From the NCBI RefSeq assembly GCF_009754945.1, contig NZ_WPIN01000003.1:744001-808000 (forward strand): a stretch of DNA of 64,000 bases, given 5' to 3'. The DNA is from Spirosoma arboris. Its GTDB lineage: Bacteria; Bacteroidota; Bacteroidia; Cytophagales; Spirosomataceae. The translations under genes and the position numbers were made by a program. The notes below the pieces were generated by a model. The model saw only the letters and a program-made list of their open reading frames with translations, was not told the origin of the DNA and did no database searches. Below are positions 1 to 8,262 of the stretch, piece by piece. How positions within the stretch are numbered: the first letter of the stretch is position 1; each line of letters starts with the position of its first letter.

Positions 1-116
1 ACCTGATGTTACAAATTTTATAGTTCTTGTTACGAATGAGCAAGATGAGGTAAGTCATTGGACTTAGTATTGCGTAGGTATTATTTCATCAATATTCTGA
101 AAAATACTACACATGT

Positions 117-512
117 ATGTCTATGTCTGTCTTTTCTTATTCTAATCGATCCATGCCAACGGATTGGCCTCCGCTAAAACTATACCTTCGTGAAACCGGT
201 CGCCAGTTTTTTTCTGTATCGGACCTAGTCTATCTACAGGCAGTTGCTAACTACAGCTGGTTAAACTGGGCAGATGGGCGTCGGATGTTGATGCCCCGCA
301 CGCTTAAGTATTATTCGCCCCAATTACCAACTGAGCTATTTATCCGACTTCACCGAAACTGTGTTGTTAATCGTCAGTTTGTCGAGCGGCTGGAGCGTAC
401 CGAAACTGGTGGACTGGTTCATTTAAGTACGGGCGAAGTTCTTCCCGTGTCACGTCGGCGCTGGAGCCTGGTTCGACGACAATTGGCAAGCCATCGATCT
501 TACCTGAGTTAA
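117..512 (+). CDS. Orphan LytTR-type DNA-binding protein
   Basis: Predicted transcriptional regulator made of little more than a LytTR DNA-binding domain (about residues 20-125 of 131). The pattern is typical of Bacteroidota LytTR proteins: a VSDLVYLQAVANYSWL strand-helix segment, a central LFIRLHRNCVVNRQFV stretch (the family's F-x-R-x-H-[RK]-x-x-x-V-N) and a C-terminal LPVSRRRW strand. There is no receiver domain, membrane segment or kinase neighbour, so its input signal is not visible. It is a single gene closed by a strong hairpin terminator. The family assignment is secure; target genes are unknown. Confidence 0.85.
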   Translation: MSMSVFSYSNRSMPTDWPPLKLYLRETGRQFFSVSDLVYLQAVANYSWLNWADGRRMLMPRTLKYYSPQLPTELFIRLHRNCVVNRQFVERLERTETGGLVHLSTGEVLPVSRRRWSLVRRQLASHRSYLS

Positions 513-534
513 TCTATTTTTACGTCTTGTTACG

Positions 535-600
535 AGGCCTTTCCTTTGAGTTATTCTGGCTTAAGTCTAGCTAGAATAACTCAAAGGAAAGGCCTTTTTT
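535..600 (+). terminator. Terminator with perfect 23-bp stem
   Basis: Arms 535-557 and 573-595 are perfectly complementary around a 15-nt loop and are followed by a T run to 600. It lies 23 nt after the LytTR stop codon and separates that gene from the sigma factor operon. Confidence 0.9.
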
Positions 601-701
601 AGTTGCCTCTGTTTTGCTGGCACCAGCCCGACAACCTTGTTCAAAAAATAGTTGCTACCAATCTGTAATGTTTTCCAGGCTTAGTCGTCTATGTGATTGA
701 T

Positions 702-1220
702 ATGGATCTACAAGTCTTTAAACAACGCATACTTCCGGTGCAGGGCCGCCTTTTCCGGCTGGCTCAGTTGTTTCTTCGAAATCGTGAAGAAGCCGAAGAT
801 GCCTTACAGGATGTGTTGCTCCGACTATGGACAAATCGACAACAGTTAGATGCCTATCATAGTGTAGAAGCTCTGGCCGTTCAGATGACTAAAAACCTGT
901 GTCTGGATCGACTGAAGGCACATACCAAACGCAAGGCAACCGACGATACGGCCCTGTTAGGTATTGCAACGGAGGAAGTTTCTCCCTATCGGCAGGTAGA
1001 ATTAACGGATAGCAACGAGTTAATCCGGCAGTTAATGGATGACTTGCCGGATCAGCAGAAACTTGTTCTCCATCTGCGTGATGTAGAGGAATATTCGTTT
1101 GAGGAAATCGAACAGGTAACCGGCCTGAGTATCAATAATATTCGTGTGATTTTGTCGCGGGCACGTCAACGTATACGCGACAATTACCTAAAAGTCAATG
1201 ATTATGAATCAGGACATTGA
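702..1220 (+). CDS. ECF-type RNA polymerase sigma factor
   Basis: Sigma-70 family extracytoplasmic-function sigma factor of about 172 residues. Region 2 is near the N-terminus (FRLAQLFLRNREEAEDALQD) and region 4 near the C-terminus (LPDQQKLVLHLRDVEEYSFE, then a helix-turn-helix ending SRARQRIRDN). An in-frame GTG at 693 would add three residues, but the ATG at 702 fits better. The end overlaps the next gene by 23 nt, a coupling typical of sigma/anti-sigma pairs. Promoter specificity cannot be read from the sequence; the two adhesin-like genes downstream are plausible targets. Confidence 0.92.
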   Translation: MDLQVFKQRILPVQGRLFRLAQLFLRNREEAEDALQDVLLRLWTNRQQLDAYHSVEALAVQMTKNLCLDRLKAHTKRKATDDTALLGIATEEVSPYRQVELTDSNELIRQLMDDLPDQQKLVLHLRDVEEYSFEEIEQVTGLSINNIRVILSRARQRIRDNYLKVNDYESGH

Positions 1221-1989
1221 AAAGCTACTTGAGAAATATTACGAGGGCGAAACAAGTTTGCAGGAAGAAAAACAGTTACGACAGTTTTTTCAGCAGGAAA
1301 GCATCCCGGAACATTTGCAGTCGCATGCTGCCCAGTTTCGTTATTTCGCAAGCGCTCGAACCCAGCATCCATCTATTGCCTTTACGAATCAGCTGGCCAA
1401 CAAACTGAGTGCCCCAGAACCTGGTCGAATCATCAGTCTGACAAGCTGGAGCCTTCGGCTGGCGGCTAGTGTAGCACTGCTCATTCTTGGATTTAGTGCT
1501 GGCTTAGTTTACACCCGCTGGCAATCTGGTTCAACAGGAACAGTAGCCTCATCGACCGATGAACAGTCTGCCCTGGCGATGAAAAAAGTACTCATGTTTG
1601 AGCATCTGCCCAAAACATCAGCCAGTGAACGCATTCAGGCCGTCAATCAGAGTTATGACCTCACCCAGGTCGACCAGGAGATTACGCAACTGCTCATTAA
1701 TACGCTAAACTTCGACGCGAATGTCAATGTGCGTTTGGCGGCTTGTCAGGCATTGATTCGTTTCGAGAATGAACCTGACGTGCGCGAAGCCCTGATTCAG
1801 TCGCTCAAAATACAGACCGATCCGAATATTCAGATCACCCTGATCGACGCGCTGGTGGCTATTAAAGAAAAACGGGCCGTCGAAGAAATACAACGACTAG
1901 TTCAGGACAAACAGGTGCTCGACGTGGTGCGTCAAAAAGCAGAAGAAGGTATTAATCAATTAACCAGAGAAGGGAATACACCCTCTTAA
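1198..1989 (+). CDS. Membrane HEAT-repeat protein, probable anti-sigma partner
   Basis: A 263-residue protein with a short acidic N-terminal helical region (zinc-finger-like anti-sigma position, but without the usual His/Cys cluster), one membrane segment at about residues 83-105 (LAASVALLILGFSAGLVYTR) and a C-terminal HEAT-repeat region from about residue 150 (VNVRLAACQALIRF, ITLIDALVAIKEKRAVEEI). Two ATGs, 1198 and 1204, lie inside the sigma factor reading frame; either is possible. Overlap with the ECF gene and the single-pass topology suggest it holds the sigma factor at the inner membrane. That function is inferred from position; the HEAT domain is seen directly. Confidence 0.8.
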   Translation: MIMNQDIEKLLEKYYEGETSLQEEKQLRQFFQQESIPEHLQSHAAQFRYFASARTQHPSIAFTNQLANKLSAPEPGRIISLTSWSLRLAASVALLILGFSAGLVYTRWQSGSTGTVASSTDEQSALAMKKVLMFEHLPKTSASERIQAVNQSYDLTQVDQEITQLLINTLNFDANVNVRLAACQALIRFENEPDVREALIQSLKIQTDPNIQITLIDALVAIKEKRAVEEIQRLVQDKQVLDVVRQKAEEGINQLTREGNTPS

Positions 1990-2012
1990 AAGCTCAATTA
2001 CAGGCCAATTCC

Positions 2013-2047
2013 ATTGATTCCTGGAGTATAGAACTCCCAGAATCAAT
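2013..2047 (+). repeat. Imperfect inverted repeat between anti-sigma and adhesin-like genes
   Basis: Arms 2013-2027 and 2033-2047 match at about 13 of 15 positions. No T tract follows, so it may be an mRNA processing or attenuation hairpin rather than a terminator. Confidence 0.5.
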
Positions 2048-2118
2048 AGAATCAAAGCTCTCCAATTAGTAAACAAATACAAATCAATTAGTTTAAACAA
2101 CCGCATTGGCGGACTATT

Positions 2119-2898
2119 ATGAAAAAGCTCCTTTTGTTGAGTGCAGGATTCCTATGCCTTCTAGTGAACGCTCAGGCCCAGGAATACAAAACTAAATTAA
2201 CGAATTCCAAAGATCACAAAGTGACGCTTGAGATTGACGCAGGCGATATCAAAATTGAAGGACACAACAGCGACGAAGTGATTATTCAGGCCTCATCGGG
2301 CTACGAAGCGCCACCAGAACGGGCCAAAGGACTGAAACCACTTTACTACCAGGCTGTCGACAACTCGGGAATCGGGTTAGCGGTAACCCCCGAAAATGGC
2401 GGATTGAAAATTGAAAAAGCTACCCGCAAGACGATTAAATACACCATCAAGCTGCCTCGCAAAGTAGCAATTCTTTATCAGCAGACCAACTGGCAGAATG
2501 CGGATGTTGCCATTAGCAATATGGATGGGGATTTGGAAGTACGGACCAACAATGCCTCGATTGAACTGACGAATGTAACAGGCCCTATTGTAGCCAATAC
2601 CACAAATGGCGAAGTAAAAGTTGTGTATTCAAGTTTAAGCCAGGAAAAGCCGACGGCAATATCCACCATCAACGGCCCAATCGATATTACCATGCCAGCC
2701 AATTCTAAAGCCAATCTAAAACTCCGGTCAATTCAGGGTGAAATGTACACAGACTTTGAGCTTGGCTTGAAATCAACAAAAGATGGTATGCCTAGAGTTG
2801 GTGGTGGGAATAACATCGACGGCAGTACTAACGGCGGAGGGGTTGAGGTACAACTCAAGACTATCAATAGCAACATCTATGTTCGTAAGCAAAAGTGA
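2119..2898 (+). CDS. Secreted DUF4097-like beta-repeat protein, paralogue 1
   Basis: A 259-residue exported protein with a Sec signal peptide (cleavage expected near NAQAQ, residue 21). The body resembles the DUF4097/adhesin-head family: regular short beta-strand repeats such as LEIDAGDIKIEGHNSDEVII and the alternating NxDGDLEVRTNNASIELTNV segment that builds a right-handed beta-helix. The end, NSNIYVRKQK, recurs in the next gene, so the two are tandem paralogues. It follows the sigma/anti-sigma pair by 129 nt and probably belongs to the same envelope-response unit. The ligand is unknown. Confidence 0.8.
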   Translation: MKKLLLLSAGFLCLLVNAQAQEYKTKLTNSKDHKVTLEIDAGDIKIEGHNSDEVIIQASSGYEAPPERAKGLKPLYYQAVDNSGIGLAVTPENGGLKIEKATRKTIKYTIKLPRKVAILYQQTNWQNADVAISNMDGDLEVRTNNASIELTNVTGPIVANTTNGEVKVVYSSLSQEKPTAISTINGPIDITMPANSKANLKLRSIQGEMYTDFELGLKSTKDGMPRVGGGNNIDGSTNGGGVEVQLKTINSNIYVRKQK

Positions 2899-2922
2899 GC
2901 CCCTTTAATCGACTTTACCTAC

Positions 2923-3627
2923 ATGAAAAATCCCTTCTTCCTTCTAGTACTGGGCCTACTTAGCCTACTCATTCAGCCCATTTTCGCCCAGAAAATCATT
3001 GAAAAAACCTTGCCCGTTACCGCAGATCAAACAGTAAACCTCAATCTTCGGTTTGCTGACAGCATCAAAGTTCGTTACTGGGACAAGCCAACGGTATCAG
3101 TCCGAATTGAGGTAACCATTAACGGAGGCAGACTTAACGATGCCCTGGTGGTAACAACCGGCTCAACATCTCAAGAGGTCAGCGTTAAAACGGATTTTGA
3201 TAAGGAGATGATAAAGCAGGGAAAGGCCGAAGACTGCCCCGAACAGCGCCACTCCTGGAGCTCGGACCAGGATGGAAAGCGATATTACGTATGCAGTACC
3301 CTTAACTATCAGGTATTTCTGCCCAGGCAAGCCCAATTGAAGATAGAAACCATCAATGGTAATATCGACATTCAAGGAGCAACAGGACCGGTATTTGCCA
3401 AAACCATCAGTGGTTTCGTGGACATGACCTGGCCTAAATCTAAAGGAGCAAACGTAGCCATGAAAACCATTACGGGAGAGGTATATTCGGATATGGATAT
3501 CAGCTTCAAGAATAAAAAAGAAAAAAATCCGATCGTTGGCTACCAATTAGAAGGCACATTAAACGGTGGTGGCCCAAACGTAAAATTAGAGTCGATCAGT
3601 AACAATATTTACCTTCGAAAAAACTGA
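2923..3627 (+). CDS. Secreted DUF4097-like beta-repeat protein, paralogue 2
   Basis: A 234-residue exported protein with a signal peptide ending near FAQK (residue 23). It shares layout and terminal motif (SNNIYLRKN) with the preceding gene, from which it is separated by only 24 nt, so the two are almost certainly co-transcribed. The central repeats (IETINGNIDIQGATGPVFAK) predict a beta-helix. One cysteine pair (AEDC...YVC) could form a disulfide in the periplasm. No catalytic motif is visible. Confidence 0.8.
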   Translation: MKNPFFLLVLGLLSLLIQPIFAQKIIEKTLPVTADQTVNLNLRFADSIKVRYWDKPTVSVRIEVTINGGRLNDALVVTTGSTSQEVSVKTDFDKEMIKQGKAEDCPEQRHSWSSDQDGKRYYVCSTLNYQVFLPRQAQLKIETINGNIDIQGATGPVFAKTISGFVDMTWPKSKGANVAMKTITGEVYSDMDISFKNKKEKNPIVGYQLEGTLNGGGPNVKLESISNNIYLRKN

Positions 3628-3704
3628 ACTAGCCTTGTTGTTTAAGTATCGAGCGTAGATGCTACTAGGCAATCAGGAATCAGACAATGGCCCGACCCAA
3701 CCTT

Positions 3705-3762
3705 CTATCGATCAACTTCCTAAAAGTTTTTAACTTTCGGGAAGTTGATCGATAGTTTGGCA
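3705..3762 (+). terminator. Hairpin terminator-like inverted repeat
   Basis: Outer arms 3705-3720 and 3740-3755 are perfectly complementary (16 bp), with further AAAGT/ACTTT pairing inside. The following T tract is short, so termination may be weak. It closes the sigma-factor operon just before the GH43 gene. Confidence 0.7.
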
Positions 3763-3776
3763 TAAGTCGCACTGGA

Positions 3777-4733
3777 ATGGCTATACGTCTCTTTATTCCC
3801 CTCAAAACAGTTCATTTCACATTTTTCCTACTATTTGTAGCCGGTTCGGTGCTGGCCCAGAAATATCCCCCTATTTATTTGTTTTCCTATTTCAAAGGCA
3901 ACGGGGAAGATGGATTGCATCTGGCTTATAGTACGGATGGTTATCAGTATCAGGCACTCAAACGTGATAGTTCTTTTTTGAAACCTACCGTAGGGCAGGA
4001 CAAACTCATGCGCGATCCGTGCATTATTCGAGGGCACGATGGTCGGTTCCATATGGTTTGGACGGTAAGCTGGAAGGAAAAGAGCATCGGTTATGCCTCC
4101 TCTGCCGACCTGATTCACTGGACCGAACAGCAGAACTTGCCGGTGATGGCCCACGAAGAAGGCGCTCGTAACTGCTGGGCGCCCGAAATTACGTACGATT
4201 ACCGGTCAGGGCAGTATATGATTTATTGGGCAACGACCCTCATGGGGAAATTTCCGGAAACGCAGGATGCTGCCGAGAACGCATACAACCACCGGATTTA
4301 TTATACAACAACCACAGATTTCAACTCCTATTCGCCTACTAAACTTCTGTACGAACCCGGCTTCAATGTGATTGATGCTACTATTCAGCGGAATGGGGAT
4401 CAATTCGTTATGTTTCTGAAAGACGAAACCCGAACCCCGCCACAGAAAAACCTCCGCCTGGCGTTCAGCAACTCACTAACGGGGCCATACAGCAAGGCGG
4501 GTTCGCCAATAACAGGTAAGTACTGGGCCGAGGGGCCAACGGTAGCTAAATTGATTGATTTGTGGATCGTTTACTTCGATAAATATACCGAGCACACCTA
4601 TGGGGCTGTGACGTCAACGGATTTAAAAACCTGGACAGATGTGTCCGACAAGGTCAGCTTTCCCAAAGGTACACGCCATGGCACGGTACTCACCATTACG
4701 AAGGAAGAACTGGCGAGATTGCAGAAACATTAA
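3777..4733 (+). CDS. Secreted GH43-type glycoside hydrolase
   Basis: Predicted exported glycosidase of 318 residues (arabinosidase/xylosidase fold, five-bladed beta-propeller). A signal peptide covers about residues 1-27 (ending VLAQ). Motifs in the family order: MRDPCIIR (candidate catalytic base Asp), NCWAPEITYD, a central NVIDATI Asp (pKa modulator position) and WAEGPTV (general acid Glu, as in the EGP motif of GH43). Repeated HLAYSTDGY and GYASSADLIHWT propeller strands support the fold. No SusC/SusD genes are adjacent, so it is not part of a visible polysaccharide utilization locus. Substrate unknown. Confidence 0.82.
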   Translation: MAIRLFIPLKTVHFTFFLLFVAGSVLAQKYPPIYLFSYFKGNGEDGLHLAYSTDGYQYQALKRDSSFLKPTVGQDKLMRDPCIIRGHDGRFHMVWTVSWKEKSIGYASSADLIHWTEQQNLPVMAHEEGARNCWAPEITYDYRSGQYMIYWATTLMGKFPETQDAAENAYNHRIYYTTTTDFNSYSPTKLLYEPGFNVIDATIQRNGDQFVMFLKDETRTPPQKNLRLAFSNSLTGPYSKAGSPITGKYWAEGPTVAKLIDLWIVYFDKYTEHTYGAVTSTDLKTWTDVSDKVSFPKGTRHGTVLTITKEELARLQKH

Positions 4734-4780
4734 TGCTGCAAGGCAAATGTCTTACGACATCAAACGGAAACATTATTAGT

Positions 4781-4832
4781 CAGGCTGGGTTCAAACGGGT
4801 AAGCATATATCGTTTGAACCCAGCCTGTTTTT
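4781..4832 (+). terminator. Terminator after the GH43 gene
   Basis: Perfect 17-bp stem (4781-4797 with 4811-4827), 13-nt loop, followed by TTTTT. Its position 2 nt upstream of the ATG at 4835 argues that the endonuclease III reading frame starts there and not at the in-frame ATG at 4733. Confidence 0.88.
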
Positions 4833-4834
4833 GT

Positions 4835-5552
4835 ATGCAATCCAGTTCCAGTTTGGCCGCCAAAACACGTGATACGCACGAACGATTGAATGAGGTATAT
4901 GGTATTCAGGCTATTCATGGGTATGCCGACCCAATGCATGAGTTAATCGGTACAATTTTATCACACCGCACCACACACGCGAATGAAGTAATCGCTTATC
5001 GTACAATGCGGGAGCGTTTTCCGACTTGGGAGCAGGTTCGCGATGCGCCCCTTCCAGATCTGATCGACGCTATACAGACAGCGAACTATCCTGAACTAAA
5101 AGCGCCCTACATTCAAAATCTGCTGACACATCTTTTTCGGGAAACTGGTGCGGCCAATATTGACTTTCTGGCCAACCTGTCTACAGAAGAGGCTATGGGC
5201 TGGCTAACAGCTCTTCCAGGTATTGGCCTGAAGACGGCCACGATTCTGCTTCTTTTCACATTCCATAAACCCGTTCTGCCAGTTGACACCCATGTCCATC
5301 GCGTTTCTAATTGGCCCTAAGGTCAGCGCCGAAAAGGCCCATACGCTCTTACTGGCTTATTTACCCAAAGATGCTACGATCCTGTTCAATTTCCACAAGC
5401 ATTTCTACTGGCATGGTCAGCGAATATGCACCTGGTATGACCCCAAATGCGCCAACTGTGTTTTGCAGGATCTATGCGACTTTTACCAATCGGGCAGAAT
5501 TACTTCGTTGAGTAGTACGCCCATCCGAAAGAAGAAATCCCTGAATCCTTAA
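4835..5552 (+). pseudogene. nth: Endonuclease III (base-excision DNA glycosylase), frameshifted
   Basis: HhH-GPD DNA glycosylase/AP lyase homologue broken into two frames. Frame 1 (4835-5320) has the helix-hairpin-helix LPGIGLKTA with its catalytic Lys and the VDTHVHRVSN segment with the catalytic Asp, then runs into a stop. The second frame (from about 5300 to 5552) resumes with LIGPKVSAEKAH and carries the complete C-x6-C-x2-C-x5-C [4Fe-4S] ligand set (CTWYDPKCANCVLQDLC). About five residues normally joining the halves (N-R-x-G-L type) are missing, consistent with a 14-nt deletion. It could instead be a sequencing error. Every other hallmark residue is intact, so the lesion looks recent. 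Confidence 0.85.
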
Positions 5553-5571
5553 TCAGTAGGGCCAGCGAAAA

Positions 5572-6321
5572 TTAGTTTTTCGAACCGTACTTCCTGTTAT
5601 AAAACTCTTTTGATTGTTCCACCCAATTGTCACGTTCAATTCGACCGGGAAAAAATTCAATAATTTCGTTCACCTTGCCAATATCTTCTTTCGTGAAATT
5701 AGCGATCTGCCGGAAGGTATAGATACCTAAACTATGCAGTTTACGCTCCAGAAATGGCCCTATACCAATAATATCTTTTAAATCATCAGCCTCCGAAGCC
5801 GTGGCCCGCCCAATCCGGTCGAAATTAACTTCATTGGCTCTCGACGCAATCCTATTTAACACAGCAGCCTCAGAGTTGCCAGTTAGTATGGGGGCCGGCA
5901 CATCAATCGGAACTGGAGGTTTAACGGGCGGAATTTCTGCAACTGGTACAACAACGGGTGGTGCCACAACAATAGGCACCTCCAGAGGTGCATTAACGAC
6001 TGGTGGTTCTGCATCAATTTGTTCTGGTGTATCGTCGAACGTGAAGGCTGGGAGCAGTGGATCGGCATGTATAAATGCTGGCGGTGTTTCAGTAATGGGT
6101 TGGGAGTGAACGGGTGCTTTAACTACCGGTTTCCCAGTTGATTTCGACCGACGGCATTCTTCCAGTTCAGCTTCTTTATCGTCAATCGACGCTCGAAGCG
6201 AATTAATTCGACCAGCCGGTATCAATCGACCCAGAAACCAGCCAATAAATGCGGCTAATGCTAATAAAAGTAGTATTTCGGCAATGGCTACCGGACGACT
6301 AAAAGGATCTAATACAAACAT
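5572..6321 (-). CDS. Membrane-anchored helix-hairpin-helix protein, paralogue 1
   Basis: A 249-residue protein with an N-terminal membrane segment (about residues 12-32, IAEILLLLALAAFIGWFLGR), a short helical stretch, a Pro/Val-rich linker (about 75-145) and a C-terminal domain of about 95 residues holding DLKDIIGIGPFLERKLHSLG. This I-x-G-I-G-P-x-x-x-x-x-L pattern is the helix-hairpin-helix domain seen in the flap-endonuclease-like COG3743 group. The C-terminal domain is nearly identical to that of the next minus-strand gene. Nucleic-acid binding is possible, but no nuclease residues are visible, and in many such proteins the domain may mediate protein contacts. Function unknown. Confidence 0.75.
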   Translation of the reverse strand: MFVLDPFSRPVAIAEILLLLALAAFIGWFLGRLIPAGRINSLRASIDDKEAELEECRRSKSTGKPVVKAPVHSQPITETPPAFIHADPLLPAFTFDDTPEQIDAEPPVVNAPLEVPIVVAPPVVVPVAEIPPVKPPVPIDVPAPILTGNSEAAVLNRIASRANEVNFDRIGRATASEADDLKDIIGIGPFLERKLHSLGIYTFRQIANFTKEDIGKVNEIIEFFPGRIERDNWVEQSKEFYNRKYGSKN

Positions 6322-6420
6322 AACGGGATTGAAGTTTTAAAGGGAAATCTATTCCATGATTTAACGTTTCAGATTAGGTATGACCTGTACTATAAAACGT
6401 TGACTCATAGAACGTAAAAA

Positions 6421-6912
6421 TTATTTCTTGTTTGCCAGCTCAGTAGCTTGACCTACCCAGTCGTCGCGCTCAATCCGACCAGGGAAGAACTCGATAATGT
6501 CGTTGACTTTCTCAATATCTTCCTGATTGAAATTAGCAATCTGTCGAAACGTATAAATTCCGATGGCATGTAGTTTCTTTTCCAGAAACGGTCCCACACC
6601 AACTATTACTTTCAGGTCGTCCGCATTGTCTACCGAGGCCATACCGATCCGCGAAAAGTCAATCTCACTGGCCCGGGCACGAATCCGATTTAGTACAATA
6701 CTTTCACCATCAGTTGCCGAAGCAACAACGACAGGAGTTCGTAGACAATCGTCGATTGCACGCTCTGTACTAGCCAGTTCACCTTCCAGTTCCCGAATGG
6801 TCCGTTGACGGGAAATATAACCAATAATAAAACCCAGTACACCCGCTACCAGCAGCATAATCAATTGCTGCATCTGAGCATCGGCCAGGTTGAGGGGATT
6901 CATATTAAACAT
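6421..6912 (-). CDS. Membrane-anchored helix-hairpin-helix protein, paralogue 2
   Basis: A 163-residue paralogue of the downstream gene without the proline-rich linker. A membrane segment lies at about residues 14-34 (LIMLLVAGVLGFIIGYISRQ), followed by a short coiled coil (RTIRELEGELASTERAIDDC) and the C-terminal HhH domain (DLKVIVGVGPFLEKKLHAIG, then FNQEDIEKVNDIIEFFPGRI). In-frame ATGs at 6912 and 6903 are both possible. It lies between the OmpA-domain gene and its paralogue in the same direction, suggesting that the three gene products act together at the cell envelope. Confidence 0.75.
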   Translation of the reverse strand: MFNMNPLNLADAQMQQLIMLLVAGVLGFIIGYISRQRTIRELEGELASTERAIDDCLRTPVVVASATDGESIVLNRIRARASEIDFSRIGMASVDNADDLKVIVGVGPFLEKKLHAIGIYTFRQIANFNQEDIEKVNDIIEFFPGRIERDDWVGQATELANKK

Positions 6913-7024
6913 AATTCTTGACTGTTTATTGGTTAAAGGTTTCCTATTGATTGATACCCAATGAGTGTCGAATCTGAAACCTTGACTAACACCGGCGACC
7001 CGGCTGAAACTCGTTTAGCAAATT

Positions 7025-8017
7025 TTATTGAACGACTACCGTTACACGCCGATTGGCTTTCCGGCCCGACATAGTACTATTGTCAGCCTTGGGTTCCGAT
7101 TCGCCTTTGGCTTTCACCTGAATCTGATCTGCATCGATACCGGCTTTGCGTAGTTTCAGTTTTACATCGTTGGCACGATCGCGTGAGAGGCCCATATTTA
7201 CATCATCTGGTCCAGAGTTATCGGTATGGCCAGTTAGCAGCAGTTTTTTATCCTTATGAGTAGCCAGGTACTTGATAGCCTCCTCAAAGAATTTTTTCGT
7301 TTGGTCTGTTTTAATGTAATTAGCCTCACCTAGCTGAAAATAAAGATCAATCGGTTTAAAAACCGACGTAAATTTCTCGGCTTCGGCCAGCGCTTTCTCC
7401 GTAATTGGTTCAGTAATCTTAATCGGTTTGCCAGTTGCTGCTTCTACTGGTTTCTCAGCCGGTTCCTTAGCAGGCTTTTCTTCGGGTTTTTCTGCACCAG
7501 CGAAGGCAAAATAAAGTCCACCAAGTAATGAATCCCCTTTCGCAATGAACGACAGATTACGCTCTTCTGATTTGGTGCTCAGCGATCCTGCGGGAATACC
7601 TTGTTGGACCAGATATTGCTTAATGCCTTCAGCCCGAGCCAGCCCCAGATTTGATAAAGAAGTGGTATTTGTTTCAGTCGGTGAGTAATAGCCTGTTATT
7701 TCCAGGGTTCGGCCAGGGTTTGCTTTCAGATAGGTAATCATCGACTCCAGCGACCCGCCCAGACTATTCATATTGGCATTGGCTCCCGATTTAGCGAAGC
7801 TGAAATTTCCAGGAAGGTCCAGTCGGAACAGATTGCCGTCTGCAATTGTAAAGCCATCGGCTCCAGGGGGTGTTGTGTCTACGTTTGTATCAGTCGATAG
7901 AGCCGATGAATTTATGACATCACCGCATAGCTGCTTGATTTTGCAGACATGCCACCAGGTCGAGCCAATCATCCAGATAATCAACAGGACGATCCAGGGA
8001 GCTTTGTTTGTTAGCAT
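7025..8017 (-). CDS. Inner-membrane-anchored protein with two OmpA-like domains
   Basis: A 330-residue protein with an uncleaved N-terminal anchor (about residues 8-25), a first OmpA-like domain at about 55-160 (LEITGYYSPTE, LGLARAEGIKQYLVQQGI), a Lys/Glu/Pro-rich linker (about 172-205) and a canonical C-terminal OmpA peptidoglycan-binding domain (LTGHTDNSGPDDVNMGLSRD, GRKANRRVTVVV). The first copy has lost the usual G-x-T-D and N-x-x-L-S signature and may be structural. Gene order (OmpA, HhH, HhH, all minus) points to one unit. It probably tethers a complex to the cell wall. Confidence 0.85.
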   Translation of the reverse strand: MLTNKAPWIVLLIIWMIGSTWWHVCKIKQLCGDVINSSALSTDTNVDTTPPGADGFTIADGNLFRLDLPGNFSFAKSGANANMNSLGGSLESMITYLKANPGRTLEITGYYSPTETNTTSLSNLGLARAEGIKQYLVQQGIPAGSLSTKSEERNLSFIAKGDSLLGGLYFAFAGAEKPEEKPAKEPAEKPVEAATGKPIKITEPITEKALAEAEKFTSVFKPIDLYFQLGEANYIKTDQTKKFFEEAIKYLATHKDKKLLLTGHTDNSGPDDVNMGLSRDRANDVKLKLRKAGIDADQIQVKAKGESEPKADNSTMSGRKANRRVTVVVQ

Positions 8018-8262
8018 AATAAAGGTAGGGGTTTACAGACGCCGTATTTCGGATTCCTGCGTTGAGACGTAACAGACCGAAAAAGGTTGCTCAAAAATAC
8101 ATGCAAGTGCTATAAATGCAAGACTATCAACGATTTTGACAAAAATTACGATAAACTTCATCTTTAATCGCTTTTAGGTACCAGCTTGAGGGTTTTAAGT
8201 TGACGCTTAATTTATCAACTTTAGGGGTTTAAGTGCTTCAACTTGATATTGAATTCTGTAAA

